NCBI GenBank assembly: GCA_003862155.1
Contig: QOUV01000008.1
Span: forward strand, 24,823 to 88,822
Direction of reading: 5' to 3'
DNA from: Lachnospiraceae bacterium
GTDB lineage: Bacteria > Bacillota > Clostridia > Lachnospirales > Lachnospiraceae
DNA length: 64,000 nt
How positions within the stretch are numbered: the first letter of the stretch is position 1; each line of letters starts with the position of its first letter. Of the stretch, positions 1 to 9,572 are shown one piece after another. The translations under genes were made by a program, and so were the position numbers. The notes beneath the pieces were generated by a model. It searched no databases. It was not told the origin of the DNA and saw only the letters and a list, made by a program, of their open reading frames with translations.

Positions 1-842
1 ACACAGAGGATGTTGTTCGCTTTGACACGGCAGAGCGATTCATACATGACATCTGCACATGGCCGCAGATTGTGGACAGGTGGCGTATCGTAGATATGCG
101 CAATAAGCTGTCCTCTCTTGTTCTCGGCGATTGAAAAATGCCTGCCTCCCTGTGCGATATAAACAGTGTCAGCTTTTAGGACTTCCTGGTCTTTTGCTTC
201 ACAGACATGAATCTTTGAATCCTGATCGATCCTCTCTGCAAGCGAAGCCGTAAATCCTGCCGGCATGTGCTGCACTACCACCATAGGCACGCCAATGCGC
301 GCCGGAAGCATAGGTATAAGCGTGTGAAGAGCCTGTGGGCCACCGGTCGAACACGCCAGGGCTATTAGTGAATAATGTCCCTTTCGCTTCGAAACCGACT
401 TATCGGTGTGCTGAACAGAGTCATTAAAATCAAATGACACATTTCCAGCTGATGCAACCTTTAGAGATGATAACAGTGAAGTCTTGAATTTCTCGATCCC
501 TGCTTTATCTCCAAAGAAATAAGGACGGACGACTACATCTACAGCTCCGGCGTCAAGAGCCTGCATAGTCATCTCCCTGTCTTCACTGACAGCAGATGTA
601 ATGGCTATAACAGGAGTCCGGCACCGTCTGTCACGCAGTCTTCTGAGCAGTGAAATGCTGCTTACACCGCCCAGATAGATATTCATGACAATGCAGTCAT
701 AGACTTTATCCGATATGGCTTTCAGCGCTCCGGTTCCGTCACGGCAGATGTCTGTAACTTCAAACCCAGGCACTGAATCTATTATATCACACATCGTTTT
801 TCTCATGAGTGCAGAGTCATCTACAACAAGTACTTTTCTCAT
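1..842 (-). CDS. cheB: CheB-like chemotaxis protein-glutamate methylesterase (3' part beyond window)
   Basis: Removes methyl groups from chemoreceptor glutamates during adaptation. It starts at ATG 842 and runs off the window with about 280 residues visible; the family is about 350. Residues 1-115 form a response-regulator receiver and residues about 150 onward the CheB_methylest domain, with STGG (catalytic Ser) and QHMP (catalytic His) visible. The third catalytic residue (Asp) lies outside the window. The receiver is abnormal: the acidic pair D8-D9 is kept, but the phospho-acceptor position reads V-M-N54-I instead of L-D-I, and the invariant Lys of the KP motif is Arg (VVRP). The start overlaps the stop of the upstream pilZ gene as ATGA, so translation is probably coupled. 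The methylesterase call is firm; control by CheA phosphotransfer is doubtful. Confidence 0.93.
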   Translation of the reverse strand, partial: MRKVLVVDDSALMRKTMCDIIDSVPGFEVTDICRDGTGALKAISDKVYDCIVMNIYLGGVSSISLLRRLRDRRCRTPVIAITSAVSEDREMTMQALDAGAVDVVVRPYFFGDKAGIEKFKTSLLSSLKVASAGNVSFDFNDSVQHTDKSVSKRKGHYSLIALACSTGGPQALHTLIPMLPARIGVPMVVVQHMPAGFTASLAERIDQDSKIHVCEAKDQEVLKADTVYIAQGGRHFSIAENKRGQLIAHIYDTPPVHNLRPCADVMYESLCRVKANNILC

Positions 843-1669
843 TGCCTGCCCTGCTCCTTTTTCATCTGTTTGCGCTGCTGCTCAAACACATATTTGATAA
901 TACGCTCGCGGAACTTCGGATTCTTAAACACAAACATAAGCCTGTAATAGTATTTGCGGGTCTCTTCATTGTAAGTCTTCTCGAGGATCCTGGCTAAAAC
1001 CTCCATTATATCGTCCCGCTCTTCTATTTTTTTTCTTGGATCGATGACTTTATTCTTGTCTTTGTCTTTTTCCGTATCTTCTTTAAAAATAACCCTGAGG
1101 AGGATATAAGTGGTATCTTTAAAGTCATACTCCGAAATAAAAAGTGCTCCGCCGCCGCTGATATTCGATATCATGCCATGTGCCACACGGTATCCGTCTT
1201 CGATATGTTCAAGCAGATAGTGACTCGCATCTATTATCTCTTTAGGTTCAAAATCATCTTCGCCCAGCGCTACCCCGATGCTTCTTAACGAGCAGTCGAG
1301 CCTGTAGTATTCCCTTCTCTGGAACCTCTTTAAAGGAGTCGAAAGCCTTGCGTCCATCAGGAAAAAATTGTTCTCACGGTAACGGCTCACCAGATCACCC
1401 TGAGCTACATAGAAAGCCTTCTTGCCTTCTCTTTTTATCGTAAAAATAAACGTGTAGCGGAGTCCGGTAGAAAGGGCGACAAGCCTTCTTCTGACAATCG
1501 GAATATCCATGACCACAGTCCCGTCATCTCTGATATCGTGGATCTGTGACAGAAATCTCCTGGCCTTTTGACCGCCATTCTGCTCCTGTGAAAATTCCTG
1601 AGTAATAATTATCGAGACCTTATCTCCAATCGAGAGAGTCACATTTGCGCTTTTGTACTGCATTGGCAT
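839..1669 (-). CDS. PilZ-domain c-di-GMP receptor, YcgR/MotI-like flagellar brake
   Basis: This 276-residue protein has an N-terminal YcgR-N-like beta domain (about 1-115) and a PilZ domain (about 118-250). The c-di-GMP signature is present: RREYYR supplies RxxxR and NISGGG supplies the (D/N)xSxxG motif. Proteins of this type bind c-di-GMP and then slow or stop the motor by contacting the stator or switch (YcgR in enterics, MotI/DgrA in Bacillus). Its position between flhG and cheB in the same transcription unit supports a motility role. The C-terminal 30 residues are strongly basic. Which motor part it binds cannot be read from sequence. Confidence 0.9.
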   Translation of the reverse strand: MPMQYKSANVTLSIGDKVSIIITQEFSQEQNGGQKARRFLSQIHDIRDDGTVVMDIPIVRRRLVALSTGLRYTFIFTIKREGKKAFYVAQGDLVSRYRENNFFLMDARLSTPLKRFQRREYYRLDCSLRSIGVALGEDDFEPKEIIDASHYLLEHIEDGYRVAHGMISNISGGGALFISEYDFKDTTYILLRVIFKEDTEKDKDKNKVIDPRKKIEERDDIMEVLARILEKTYNEETRKYYYRLMFVFKNPKFRERIIKYVFEQQRKQMKKEQGRQ

Positions 1670-1671
1670 AC

Positions 1672-2544
1672 CTACTTTTTCATAAAACTGTCAAAAAGTG
1701 TCCTGATTGAAAAGCCGCGAGACTTCTCGTGACCACCATTATCCATAAGCTTTTTGGCAATAGCTTCAAATGCTCTGGCACTCCTCGAACCAGGATATTC
1801 AAGGCTTACGATTTTTTGTGAACGGACAGCTTTTTCAAGATTAACATCCTGCGGAACTCCTCCGGCAAAATCAATCTGCGTATTTAAAAACTGATTTACT
1901 ACTGCATCGAGCTTCTTATATACAGTCTCGCCCTCATTTTCATTTTTGAGGCGGTTTGCAACGAGACTTATCGAGCTGATTTTATCATTGTATGCTGGAT
2001 TTAATATCAGCGCTTTAAGCAGCGAGTACGAATCGGTTATCGAACTCGGCTCAGGCGTCGCCACAAGAAGTATCTCTGGAGATGCCAGCACAAAATCCAT
2101 GACATGATTTGAAATTCCCGCGCCAGTATCCACGATTATGACATCGCAGAGCCCGGAAAGCTGTGTAATTGAGCGCACCAGCAGATGAGTCTGGTCTTCG
2201 CTTAAATCATTTAATGAAATAATTCCACTTCCGGCAGATATGAAGCCTATGTCCATTGGACCTTCTGTGATGACATCAGTAAGAGGTATTCCCTTGAATA
2301 CTACATCTGAGAGGTTATTCTTTGGAATTGTATTGAACATGACTTCGACATTTGCAAGTCCAAAATCAGCATCAAATATGATGACTTTCTTACCCATCTT
2401 CCGAAACTGCACGGCGAGGTTTACGGCAAGATTTGACTTTCCGACTCCACCTTTGCCACTCGTAATGGTTATTACCCTTGCAGAGGCGACATTATTCTGG
2501 TTTTTGGACTTTATAACGTTTCTCAATCCTTCCGCCTGATCCAT
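1672..2544 (-). CDS. flhG: FlhG (YlxH/FleN-type) MinD-like ATPase controlling flagellar number
   Basis: A 290-residue ParA/MinD-family ATPase. A deviant Walker A motif GKGGVGKSN lies near residue 30, and a Walker B-like strand VIIVDTGAG follows the switch region. In other bacteria FlhG dimerises on the membrane with ATP, activates FlhF GTPase through its N-terminal region and helps set flagellar number and placement. The extreme C-terminus (SIRTLFDSFMKK) looks amphipathic, as expected for MinD-type membrane targeting. It begins at ATG 2544, one base into the flhF stop region, so the two genes are translationally coupled. Confidence 0.94.
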   Translation of the reverse strand: MDQAEGLRNVIKSKNQNNVASARVITITSGKGGVGKSNLAVNLAVQFRKMGKKVIIFDADFGLANVEVMFNTIPKNNLSDVVFKGIPLTDVITEGPMDIGFISAGSGIISLNDLSEDQTHLLVRSITQLSGLCDVIIVDTGAGISNHVMDFVLASPEILLVATPEPSSITDSYSLLKALILNPAYNDKISSISLVANRLKNENEGETVYKKLDAVVNQFLNTQIDFAGGVPQDVNLEKAVRSQKIVSLEYPGSRSARAFEAIAKKLMDNGGHEKSRGFSIRTLFDSFMKK

Positions 2545-3980
2545 TATTCACCTCCGAGAAGATTTTTTACGAGTTTCTGAGGGTCAAGAACAGCTATATC
2601 CTCCGGGACTTTCTGCCCGTTTGTGATATAAGAGAGATTCTTGCCGCTAAATTGACGGATGTTATAGATGTTTCCAAAGTTCTCCGTCTCGTCGAGCTTT
2701 GTGAAGATAATCGAAAAATCGGTAATCTCATTGTAGGTCTTTACAATGTGCTTTAAGTCGTTGTACTTTGTCGTGGCTGAAAGCACAAGATAAACCTGCT
2801 TGTTGTATTTCGCAGGGACCAGAGACAGAAGTTTCGATAAGTTCTTCTGCTGTTCCTGGTTATTGTGTGAAAAACCCACTGTATCTACAAATATGACATC
2901 GTTGTCCTTATTTTCATTTAATGCAGCAACGATGTCCTCAGGCGACATAAGAACAGTGATCTTTACGTCCAGAATGTCGGCGTAAGTCGAGAGCTGCGCG
3001 GCTGCCGCAATCCTGAAGGTATCAGCTGTAAGAAAGGCGACCTTCTTGTTCATTGCGACTTTGAAGTTGCTGGCCATTTTTGCTAGAGTCGTAGTCTTGC
3101 CTACGCCTGTAGGGCCGACAAGAAATACTACAGAAGGCGCGCCCTCGCTCTTGATCTCAATCTGATGAGGAACACCGATCTTTAAGACCATCTTCTGGTA
3201 AACGTTAGTCAGAAGATAATCCATGCTGTTTCCTGCCTCTATCATGCCATCGAGGTCGGAAAGTGCCTGATTTACATATCTCTCGTCGACTTCGTGATCT
3301 ATAAGCTTGTTGTAGAGCATCCTGACAAAACCGAGGTATGACTCTGCTCCCCGGCTTGTAAATCCAGTATCAGAAGCGTTGTCTTCGGTGCGGACTACCT
3401 TTGCGGTCTCCTCTTCATGCTTTTTTTCAGTCTCCTCTTCTGAAGTTCTGGCCTGTCTTGGTGTAAGCGGGACAAACTCCTTCTCTGGTTCTTCTTTCTT
3501 GTGCTCCTCGTTAGTTTCCTTCTCTGGCTCACTCTCAGAAGAAGCTGGCTCCTCTATGACTCGGCTTACAGCTTCGAAGGCACTTTTAAGCTGATCTGCG
3601 TCTATCTCTGACTTCTCTTCCATCGGCTTTGTCTTTATCTGAGTAGCATTTTTTTTCTTATAGTGGCTTATAGCTGAGTTTCCGACAGGTGCCGCGCTTA
3701 AATCTATTTTCTCGTCGGCCACTGCTGAAAAATTTGAAGTACCGTCTTCAGACTTCTTCGTATCGACTTTGTACGGAGGTGTCTTTACACTCTTGTCCGA
3801 TGACTGATAGTCGTCTTCGATAGCCGCCGTCACTTCGTAAGTGCTCTTCTTAAAAATGCCGAAAAGGCCGCCTGGACGCACTTCACGCACATTCATAATA
3901 ACAGCCGCCGGACCTAGATCCTGTTTTGCAGCATTTATGGCTTCTTCTTTTGTCTTACCTGAATACTTATTTATAGTCAT
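2544..3980 (-). CDS. flhF: FlhF, SRP-type GTPase for flagellar assembly site
   Basis: A 478-residue protein with three parts: a basic N-terminal region, a long charged linker rich in Glu/Lys (about 85-210), and an NG domain of the SRP/FtsY class. Visible GTPase motifs are GPTGVGKTTT (G1), DTFRIAAAAQL, DTVGF (G3) and TKLDE (G4). FlhF marks the site of new flagella and recruits early basal-body parts, working with FlhG encoded next. The ATG overlaps the flhA stop as ATGA (3977-3980). The order flhA-flhF-flhG is the standard one. Confidence 0.96.
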   Translation of the reverse strand: MTINKYSGKTKEEAINAAKQDLGPAAVIMNVREVRPGGLFGIFKKSTYEVTAAIEDDYQSSDKSVKTPPYKVDTKKSEDGTSNFSAVADEKIDLSAAPVGNSAISHYKKKNATQIKTKPMEEKSEIDADQLKSAFEAVSRVIEEPASSESEPEKETNEEHKKEEPEKEFVPLTPRQARTSEEETEKKHEEETAKVVRTEDNASDTGFTSRGAESYLGFVRMLYNKLIDHEVDERYVNQALSDLDGMIEAGNSMDYLLTNVYQKMVLKIGVPHQIEIKSEGAPSVVFLVGPTGVGKTTTLAKMASNFKVAMNKKVAFLTADTFRIAAAAQLSTYADILDVKITVLMSPEDIVAALNENKDNDVIFVDTVGFSHNNQEQQKNLSKLLSLVPAKYNKQVYLVLSATTKYNDLKHIVKTYNEITDFSIIFTKLDETENFGNIYNIRQFSGKNLSYITNGQKVPEDIAVLDPQKLVKNLLGGE

Positions 3981-6043
3981 GAGTCACTTACCATTCCTAC
4001 TGACTGAAGCTCGATATCAGATTCAATCTCGTTATATGAAACAACAATGAGGTCTGAATAGTAATCTTCGGTGATCTTCTTGAAATACATACGGACTATA
4101 GGTGAAAGTACCACAATCGGGGTCTTTCCCTGATCTTCCATCTTCTTTATCTCATTGCCCAATGAATCCATTATGGACTTGATCTTTTCAGGGTCAAGCG
4201 TAATGTATGCGCCCTGTTCTGTCTGCTTGACAGAGCCCATTATCTCCTGCTCCACCTTAGGATCGACCGTGATAACCTGGTTCGGAACGCCCTTGTCAAA
4301 GAACTTCGCTGAAATAGCAGGCTTAAGTCCCTGTCTTACATACTCAGTAAGTACATCGGTGTCCTTTGTATTCGTGGCGTGATCTGCGAGTATTTCAAAT
4401 ATAGACAGAAGATCTCTGATAGAAATGCCCTCGGAGAGCAGGTTTTTAAGCACTTTCTCTATATCGCCGAGAGACATCTCTGCAGGTGTCAGCTCGTCCA
4501 CAAGAGCCGGATTTGTCTCTTTCAAGTTGTTTACAAGGTTCTGGACATCCTGTCTCGTCAGAAGCTCTGCGATATGGTTTCTGATGACTTCTGTAAGGTG
4601 TGTTGCAATGATAGAAGGCGGGTCTACTACGGTGTAGCCTAAAGACTCGGCACGTTCCCTCTGCCCCTCTGTGATCCAGATAGCCGGCAGATGGAACGAA
4701 GGCTCCGTAGTCGGGATACCTGAAATCTCTTCCTCGACATAACCTGGATTCATGGCCATATAGTGGTCAAAGAGGATCTCACCATCTGCGACCTGGACAC
4801 CTTTTATCTTGATTATGTACTGGTTAGGGTTAAGCTGGATGTTGTCGCGAAGCCTTATGATAGGAACTACAGTTCCAAGTTCAAGAGCAATCTGTCTTCT
4901 GATCATAACTACACGATCCAGAAGATCTCCGCCCTGATTAACATCGGCTAATGGTATAATACCATATCCAAATTCAAGCTCTATAGGATCGACATTTAAG
5001 AGTGAGACGACGTTTTCAGGCCGCCTGATCTCCTCAGCCTGATTCTCCTCTTCCTGAACCTGGCTCTTGATGTCTTCTTTTCCAATGGTCTTCGACATCT
5101 GGTAGCCGACTATAAAAAATATCACTGCAAACGCTATGAAAAGGAAAGTATTGAGCGGTGTGAAAATTCCGAGAAGAGCGAGGACGATTCCAACGACATA
5201 CATGACACGCGGAATGCCGAACATCTGCTTCATCATGACGCCTGAGAAATCAGCCGTCTTTGTGCCCTTTGTTACGAGAAGACCTGTAGCCAGGGAAATG
5301 AGAAGCGACGGAATGGATGAAGAAATACCATCACCAATTGTCAGGATACCGTACTTATTTATGGCCTCCTGAATACTCTGACCATTGTTTACCATTCCCA
5401 TTATGGTACCGCCGATCAGGTTTATCATCGTGATGATAAGTCCGGCTGTAGCGTCTCCTTTAACGTACTTCGTAGCACCATCCATGGAACCGAAGAACGA
5501 GGACTCTTCCTGCAGCTTGTCCCGCTGCCTCTTGGCTTCCTTCTCGTCGATGGCTCCGGATGACACATCAGCCTCGATAGCCATCTGTTTACCAGGCATT
5601 GCGTCGAGGGTAAATCTTGCTGTAACCTCAGATACACGCTCTGTACCTTTGTTTACAACTACGAACTGTACGATAAGAATGATGATGTAGACTATGGCTC
5701 CGATGACTAAGTTACCTCCGCCGACGAATGAGCCGAATGTCGAAACGACATTACCTGGATTTCCGGTGGTAAGGATCAGTCTGGTCGAAGCTACATTAAG
5801 TGAAATCCTGAAAAGTGTGGTAAGAAGGAGAAGAGTCGGATAAAAAGACATATCCAGAGGCTCTACTACAAAAAGTGAATTGATAAGCACAGTAAGTGCT
5901 ACCGCAATGTTTAGAGCAAGGCAGATATCAAGAAGCCATGAAGGGATTGGAACGATAAAGAAAATGACAGCAGCCAGAAGGTAAGCTGCCACACCAATGT
6001 CGGTCTTTTTCAGTCCGGTCTTTTTCTCAAGGACATTATCCAA
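3977..6043 (-). CDS. flhA: FlhA, export-gate platform protein of the flagellar type III secretion system
   Basis: A 688-residue protein with about eight membrane segments in the N-terminal half (residues about 18-330), including the family's conserved GDA-rich cytoplasmic loop, and a large soluble C-terminal domain that docks chaperone-substrate complexes. Length and order match the family. The start codon is TTG at 6043: no ATG precedes the conserved N-terminus, and an AAAGGAG Shine-Dalgarno lies 7 bases upstream. FlhA works with FlhB, FliP, FliQ and FliR, all encoded immediately upstream. Confidence 0.97.
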   Translation of the reverse strand: MDNVLEKKTGLKKTDIGVAAYLLAAVIFFIVPIPSWLLDICLALNIAVALTVLINSLFVVEPLDMSFYPTLLLLTTLFRISLNVASTRLILTTGNPGNVVSTFGSFVGGGNLVIGAIVYIIILIVQFVVVNKGTERVSEVTARFTLDAMPGKQMAIEADVSSGAIDEKEAKRQRDKLQEESSFFGSMDGATKYVKGDATAGLIITMINLIGGTIMGMVNNGQSIQEAINKYGILTIGDGISSSIPSLLISLATGLLVTKGTKTADFSGVMMKQMFGIPRVMYVVGIVLALLGIFTPLNTFLFIAFAVIFFIVGYQMSKTIGKEDIKSQVQEEENQAEEIRRPENVVSLLNVDPIELEFGYGIIPLADVNQGGDLLDRVVMIRRQIALELGTVVPIIRLRDNIQLNPNQYIIKIKGVQVADGEILFDHYMAMNPGYVEEEISGIPTTEPSFHLPAIWITEGQRERAESLGYTVVDPPSIIATHLTEVIRNHIAELLTRQDVQNLVNNLKETNPALVDELTPAEMSLGDIEKVLKNLLSEGISIRDLLSIFEILADHATNTKDTDVLTEYVRQGLKPAISAKFFDKGVPNQVITVDPKVEQEIMGSVKQTEQGAYITLDPEKIKSIMDSLGNEIKKMEDQGKTPIVVLSPIVRMYFKKITEDYYSDLIVVSYNEIESDIELQSVGMVSDS

Positions 6044-6076
6044 ACTGCTTCTCCTTTCCCATTAAATCTGGCTGAT

Positions 6077-7204
6077 TCAGCCCCTCTTATGCTTTTTATT
6101 ATAAATCACGGCGAGCACTTCCGCAACTGCCTGATACAATTCCGGAGGAATCTGCGCGTTGATATCTACTGTCGTGTACAAAGCTCTGGCAAGGGGTTTA
6201 TTCTCGACGATCTCGACATTATTTTCGCGGGCCGTCTCCTTGATCTTTTCAGCGACAAAATCTTCACCCTTGGCAACAACGACAGGAGCTTCAGCCTGAT
6301 CTGCGTCGTACTTTATCGCAACCGCAATGTGGGTAGGGTTAGTGATAACTACATCTGCCTTAGGCACCTGCTGCATCATTCGCCGCTGAGAGACCTCGCG
6401 CATCTTCTGTTTCTGGCGGCCCTTGATCTCAGGGTCTCCCTCTTCGTCCTTGTACTCGTCCCTTACTTCCTGCTTGGTCATCTTGATGTTGTTTTTGAAC
6501 CTGATCCTCTGAATAAAATAATCCAGAAATCCAACAACAAGATAGATTACGCTTATTCTAATCCCAATATCGATGACCAGATCGACTATCAGAGCGACAG
6601 CCTGCGTCAGGTCAAGCTCATATAGAATAAAAAGCTCATTTTCATGGCTTTTAATGTCCGAATAAGCTACAAAAAAAATGATAACGATCTTCGCGATGGA
6701 CACAAGCAGGTTCATAAGTGCCTGCACTGAAAACATCCTCTTGAAGCCGTTTATCGGGTTGAATTTTGAAAGCGAAGGTTTAAGCGGTTCAGTCGACACC
6801 TTGAACTTGAACTGAAGCCCTGTCCCGAACAGTCCTGAAAAAAATCCGACGAGCATGAACGGAAGCATTATCAGAAGCATCTGCTGGTAAACATCGCTCA
6901 TAAGCCCGTGCACAGACGCCACAGTTGGTATCCGCCGCTCCGACTTTATATAGTCAGATATAACAGAGCCCAAAGACCACCGGTAAATTCCAAGCATTCT
7001 CTCAATCGCTAAATTTCCAAACACTCGCAGTGAGAGAAACAGAGCCAAAAGCTGTATCGCCATCGAAAGTTCCTGGCTTCGGGCCACGGAACCTTTCTTT
7101 CGCGTATCAGAGATTTTCTTCTCGGTAGGCTCCTCAGTCTTATCTGAGAAAAAAGTCAGATCAAGCTCTATTAAAAGCGGTTTTTTACTGAAATCTTTCG
7201 TCAC
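6077..7204 (-). CDS. flhB: FlhB, substrate-specificity switch of the flagellar export apparatus
   Basis: A 375-residue protein. The conserved N-terminal motif (LTFFSDKTEEPTEKK) is followed by four membrane segments and a cytoplasmic domain with the autocleavage motif NPTH (in ITNPTHIAVAIKYD). Cleavage between Asn and Pro, together with FliK, switches export from rod/hook to filament proteins. The start is GTG 7204; a GGAGG Shine-Dalgarno lies at the end of fliR, whose stop is only a few bases upstream. Compared with relatives there are about 13 extra residues before the usual N-terminus, so the exact start is slightly uncertain. Confidence 0.96.
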   Translation of the reverse strand: MTKDFSKKPLLIELDLTFFSDKTEEPTEKKISDTRKKGSVARSQELSMAIQLLALFLSLRVFGNLAIERMLGIYRWSLGSVISDYIKSERRIPTVASVHGLMSDVYQQMLLIMLPFMLVGFFSGLFGTGLQFKFKVSTEPLKPSLSKFNPINGFKRMFSVQALMNLLVSIAKIVIIFFVAYSDIKSHENELFILYELDLTQAVALIVDLVIDIGIRISVIYLVVGFLDYFIQRIRFKNNIKMTKQEVRDEYKDEEGDPEIKGRQKQKMREVSQRRMMQQVPKADVVITNPTHIAVAIKYDADQAEAPVVVAKGEDFVAEKIKETARENNVEIVENKPLARALYTTVDINAQIPPELYQAVAEVLAVIYNKKHKRG

Positions 7205-7207
7205 TAA

Positions 7208-7987
7208 CTAATGCAAGCCTCCGGCAAAATTACGCAGATTTATCTTCATCTGTTCATAGATCATGTCTACGACCTCTGGGAACAGGAATGTAACCAGATA
7301 CATTACTGCAAAAGCTGCTAGGATCTTGATCTGGACACCGACAGAGAACATATTCATCTGCGGCGCCACCTTCGCCATAATACCAAGTACCACATTAAGG
7401 ACCAGCATCACAGAAAATACCGGAAGCATGATCCTGAAACCCAGTACAAACATATTTCTCATATATGAGATCACAGACGCGAGCATCATTTCTCTTCTGA
7501 AGACTGCTCCTCCGAGAGGAATCAGAGTAAATGAATCCGCAAGCGCCCTGATCAGAAACCTGTGTGCTCCTCCAACCAGAAGAAGGAGAAGGACAAAGTA
7601 ATAGTACATATTTGCTGTGATCGTGACCTGAGCATTTGAAGAAATATCAAATTCTGTCACCATCGCAAAACCGATGTCCATATCCATAATGTTTCCGGCG
7701 AACATTACGATGTAGTTTGCGATACTCGCCGAAAATCCGAGAAGCAGTCCGGTAGCAGCCTCTTTAAAAACAATAACTGCATAGCCGATCACTCCGGTAT
7801 AGCTTACTTCGTTCGCAGGCATAGTCTCTATCATCATAAGAGCCATAAGTCCGGCAAAACCGATCTTCGTCTGACTCGGAACTCCCCGCATCGAGAAGAA
7901 CGGCGCCGTAAAAACGAAGCAGCTTATACGCACGAATACCAGAAGAAAATATTCGATCTGGTACAGATTAAACGTATAATTAACCAT
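7208..7987 (-). CDS. fliR: FliR, flagellar export-gate membrane protein
   Basis: A 259-residue, strongly hydrophobic protein with about six membrane segments. In known systems FliR joins five FliP and four FliQ subunits to form the helical export gate in the MS ring. The ATG at 7987 follows fliQ after 7 bases. Family length is about 260, so the gene appears intact. Confidence 0.96.
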   Translation of the reverse strand: MVNYTFNLYQIEYFLLVFVRISCFVFTAPFFSMRGVPSQTKIGFAGLMALMMIETMPANEVSYTGVIGYAVIVFKEAATGLLLGFSASIANYIVMFAGNIMDMDIGFAMVTEFDISSNAQVTITANMYYYFVLLLLLVGGAHRFLIRALADSFTLIPLGGAVFRREMMLASVISYMRNMFVLGFRIMLPVFSVMLVLNVVLGIMAKVAPQMNMFSVGVQIKILAAFAVMYLVTFLFPEVVDMIYEQMKINLRNFAGGLH

Positions 7988-7994
7988 AAATCTG

Positions 7995-8264
7995 CTACTT
8001 TATATAAACATTGAAATTTGACCAGAGATTGGTGATGAAAGTCACCAGGGTCCTCATAATAAACGAGCCAAATATAAGGAGAGCTATAAATATCGAAATA
8101 ATCTTTGGTACAAATGTCAGTGTCTGTTCCTGAATCGACGTTACTGTCTGAAAGATACTGATGATAAGACCTACAACAAGTGATATCAAAAGCATCGGAG
8201 CAGAACATACGATGACGTTGTAGAAAGCGTCACGCATAATATCGAGAACCTGAGCTTCTGTCAC
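7995..8264 (-). CDS. fliQ: FliQ, flagellar export-gate membrane protein
   Basis: An 89-residue protein with two membrane helices separated by a short loop (VTSIQEQTLTFVPK), the typical size and pattern of FliQ. The N-terminal sequence MTEAQVLDIMRDAFY is characteristic. It sits between fliP and fliR in the standard order. A GGAGG-type Shine-Dalgarno lies in the 10-base gap after fliP. Confidence 0.96.
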   Translation of the reverse strand: MTEAQVLDIMRDAFYNVIVCSAPMLLISLVVGLIISIFQTVTSIQEQTLTFVPKIISIFIALLIFGSFIMRTLVTFITNLWSNFNVYIK

Positions 8265-8274
8265 AAAAACCTCC

Positions 8275-9183
8275 TTACTGGAATGTCTTTACAAGGCTTC
8301 CTATAACCAAATTCCATCCGTCTGCCATAATAAAGAGAAGGATCTTGAATGGCAGCGAAATAGTCGTAGGCGGCAGCATCATCATACCCATCGACATGAG
8401 CACCGACGCTACGACCATATCTATCACGATAAATGGGATATAGATCAAAAATCCCATGATAAATGCAGTTCTGAGTTCACTCAGGACAAAGCTCGGGATA
8501 AGGACATGCATTGGGACATCGTCGTAGTCATTATAGGTGATACCGGCGATATCACAGAAAAGATTCAAGTCCTTAGACTGTGTCTGGCCATACATGAACT
8601 CTCTTATCGGTTCCTTGCCTCTGTTGTATGCCTGCTCCTGAGTGATCTTTCCCTGGTCAAAAGGCACTATGGCTTTTTTGTACACAGATGAAAAAGTAGG
8701 CCACATGATAAACAGCGTCAAAAACAGTGCGAGACCGATAATGACCTGGTTCGGAGGTGTTGTCTGCGTCCCGAGAGCCAGCCGGACAAAATGAAGTACT
8801 ATGATGACCCGGGTGAAACTGGTCATCATCACAAGGATTGCAGGACAAAGAGCGATGATCGTAAGGATGAGAAGAATCCTTATGGTAGAGTTCAGTGAAC
8901 CGGAATCCCCGTTGAAGTTCAGGCTGAATCCGCCAGAACCTGTACTCGTAGATTCATTTGTGGTGTTTGGAGCCTGGCTTGTTCCGCCGTAATTTTTGTT
9001 TACTCCTGCCCTTCCGTCGTCATATGCCCTCGAATGGGAAGTGCCGTCGGATGAGTTCGTCGTAGAACTCTGCGAAGTAGCGTAGGCAGTCTGAGAAGTG
9101 CAGAGCAAAAAAATCGCCGATGAGAAAAATACGAGTCCGAGACATATAAGGATTGTAGTTAATATCTTTAAAAAACGCTTCAT
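8275..9183 (-). CDS. fliP: FliP, flagellar export-gate membrane protein with N-terminal Ser/Thr/Gly-rich segment
   Basis: A 302-residue protein. Residues 1-35 are a cleavable-looking signal or first membrane helix, and residues about 36-95 are low-complexity Ser/Thr/Gly/Asn. The conserved FliP core follows with PAILVMMTSFTRVIIVLHF and the C-terminal membrane segments (VDMVVASVLMSMGMMMLPP). The low-complexity insert makes it longer than the usual 220-255 residues. Together with FliQ and FliR it forms the export gate. The start ATG overlaps the fliO stop as ATGA. Confidence 0.96.
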   Translation of the reverse strand: MKRFLKILTTILICLGLVFFSSAIFLLCTSQTAYATSQSSTTNSSDGTSHSRAYDDGRAGVNKNYGGTSQAPNTTNESTSTGSGGFSLNFNGDSGSLNSTIRILLILTIIALCPAILVMMTSFTRVIIVLHFVRLALGTQTTPPNQVIIGLALFLTLFIMWPTFSSVYKKAIVPFDQGKITQEQAYNRGKEPIREFMYGQTQSKDLNLFCDIAGITYNDYDDVPMHVLIPSFVLSELRTAFIMGFLIYIPFIVIDMVVASVLMSMGMMMLPPTTISLPFKILLFIMADGWNLVIGSLVKTFQ

Positions 9184-9572
9184 CAGTCGTCTGTAGTATC
9201 CTTTCCACGTCCTGTGTATTTCTTAAACAATTCTTTAAAGCTGCCAAAGTCCGGGTTCTTTCCTGGAATCACCGAGCCTGAGTCAGTCTTAAACGTGATG
9301 TCGTCCTTATCGATCTTGTCAATAAATGTGATCTCGTCTTTTCCTACTCCAATAAGATAATAATTATCCTTCCCAGCTTTTACGATCGCAAGAAACTTGT
9401 TGTTGGCAATCTTCATGGTATCGACTACAGCAAAGTTTCCTACGGACAGCTTTTTCTTCTGATAGTCTGCAATAAAATGGGTGGTAAAGTAGCACAATGC
9501 TACTACCACCACAAACATAAGTATAGCAACTAAAAGTTGTCCCAGACTTTCAAGACCAGACGCTAAAAACAT
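9183..9572 (-). CDS. fliO: FliO-like flagellar biosynthesis protein
   Basis: A 129-residue protein with one N-terminal membrane helix (about residues 10-32) and a small cytoplasmic beta domain with the pattern V-D-T-x-x-I-x-N-x-K-x-L-A-I-V-K, as in FliO/FliZ. FliO assists assembly of the FliP ring and is often poorly conserved. Identification rests on size, topology and its position between cheY and fliP. It abuts cheY (stop and start share base 9572). Confidence 0.85.
   Translation of the reverse strand: MFLASGLESLGQLLVAILMFVVVVALCYFTTHFIADYQKKKLSVGNFAVVDTMKIANNKFLAIVKAGKDNYYLIGVGKDEITFIDKIDKDDITFKTDSGSVIPGKNPDFGSFKELFKKYTGRGKDTTDD

Noticed and set aside
6089..6625. 178-codon plus-strand ORF opposite flhB
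   Set aside because: It is antisense to conserved flhB and its sequence shows no family resemblance.
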